Origin: Portunus trituberculatus
Lineage: Eukaryota > Arthropoda > Malacostraca > Decapoda > Portunidae
NCBI RefSeq assembly: GCF_017591435.1
Contig: NC_059268.1
Coordinates: 4,852,981-4,916,980 of the forward strand
DNA: 64,000 nucleotides
Direction of reading: 5' to 3'
Within the stretch, counting starts at the first letter, position 1. Each line of letters opens with the position of its first letter. Below the pieces are notes generated by a model. The model saw nothing but the letters and a program-made list of their open reading frames with translations. It had not been told where the DNA came from and searched no databases. The position numbers were made by a program, and so were the translations under genes. This document shows positions 63,824-64,000 of the stretch, one piece after another.

Positions 63824-63826
<3 letters not shown>

Positions 63827-63977
63827 TAGAAACAGTAGTTAGAATTAGGGCTTCACATGATATTCGGTAAATTTATAGTTTGATACAATATCTCCTATCT
63901 CTAACCCAACCTACCCCAACTTACAAACCACAGCTATAGCCAAACGTAAGTCAGTTTACTGCTCATTTCCGAGTGTG

Positions 63978-64000
63978 ATGGAGCTCCGGAGCTTGCTGGA
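63978..64000 (+). CDS. Possible start of a gene running off the window
   Basis: ATGGAGCTCCGGAGCTTGCT at the very edge would encode MELRSLL. The local GC content is higher than the surroundings and the frame is open to the window end, but seven codons cannot establish a gene. Confidence 0.15.

Noticed and set aside
63897..63925. Interstitial arthropod telomere repeat (TTAGG/CCTAA)
   Set aside because: Only loosely similar AACCT-type words, no consecutive exact units.

Overview
The window is nuclear DNA of an animal, most likely an arthropod and probably a decapod crustacean. This is inferred from one arthropod-like intron-containing gene (signal peptidase complex subunit 2), several kinds of degraded LINEs, two hAT relics, a Tc1 relic and a pogo-like relic, long (GT)n/(AT)n/(CT)n tracts, and a very large AT-rich satellite. 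No species is claimed. There is no prokaryotic gene organisation.

Layout: 1-2.3 kb holds a scrap of a LINE cut off by a (GT)n tract, a 395-bp (AT)n tract and a deleted Tc1-like transposon. From 2.3 to 45.7 kb, about 43 kb and two thirds of the window, there is one satellite family built on a 96-bp monomer. It is a higher-order repeat: runs of 1-12 ordinary monomers (type A) alternate with a fixed cassette of about 246 bp that I read as three strongly diverged monomers (B, C, D). The array is + oriented at 2.3-8.37 kb, reversed at 8.37-30.16 kb and + again at 30.16-45.70 kb, where it runs into a 500-N scaffold gap. The reversed block contains kilobase-scale duplications. The last 8 kb before the gap is the most uniform.

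Right of the gap (46.2-57.4 kb) lies a dense transposon cluster. It contains a pogo-like relic with an intact PHD-type zinc finger, a 372-bp hAT-type element with perfect 8-bp target duplications, an RTE-like LINE relic interrupted by a tRNA-derived SINE, an antisense LINE C-terminus, the 3' end of a CR1/Jockey-like LINE, and two head-to-tail copies of a third LINE family ending in (ATCAAG)n. The second of these copies is itself interrupted by an I-like LINE carrying an RNase H domain.

The only host gene I can support is SPCS2 (57.6-61.3 kb, + strand, five coding exons, about 192 aa). It encodes a membrane subunit of the ER signal peptidase complex. Its putative promoter starts immediately after a LINE tail, and a hAT-type element lies 12 bp after its stop codon. 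The last kilobase has three CACGTG boxes and a possible 5' exon, perhaps the start of another gene. No tRNA or rRNA gene, CRISPR array or viral gene was found. Several disrupted frames and length differences between satellite copies fall in homopolymers, so part of the apparent decay may be assembly error.
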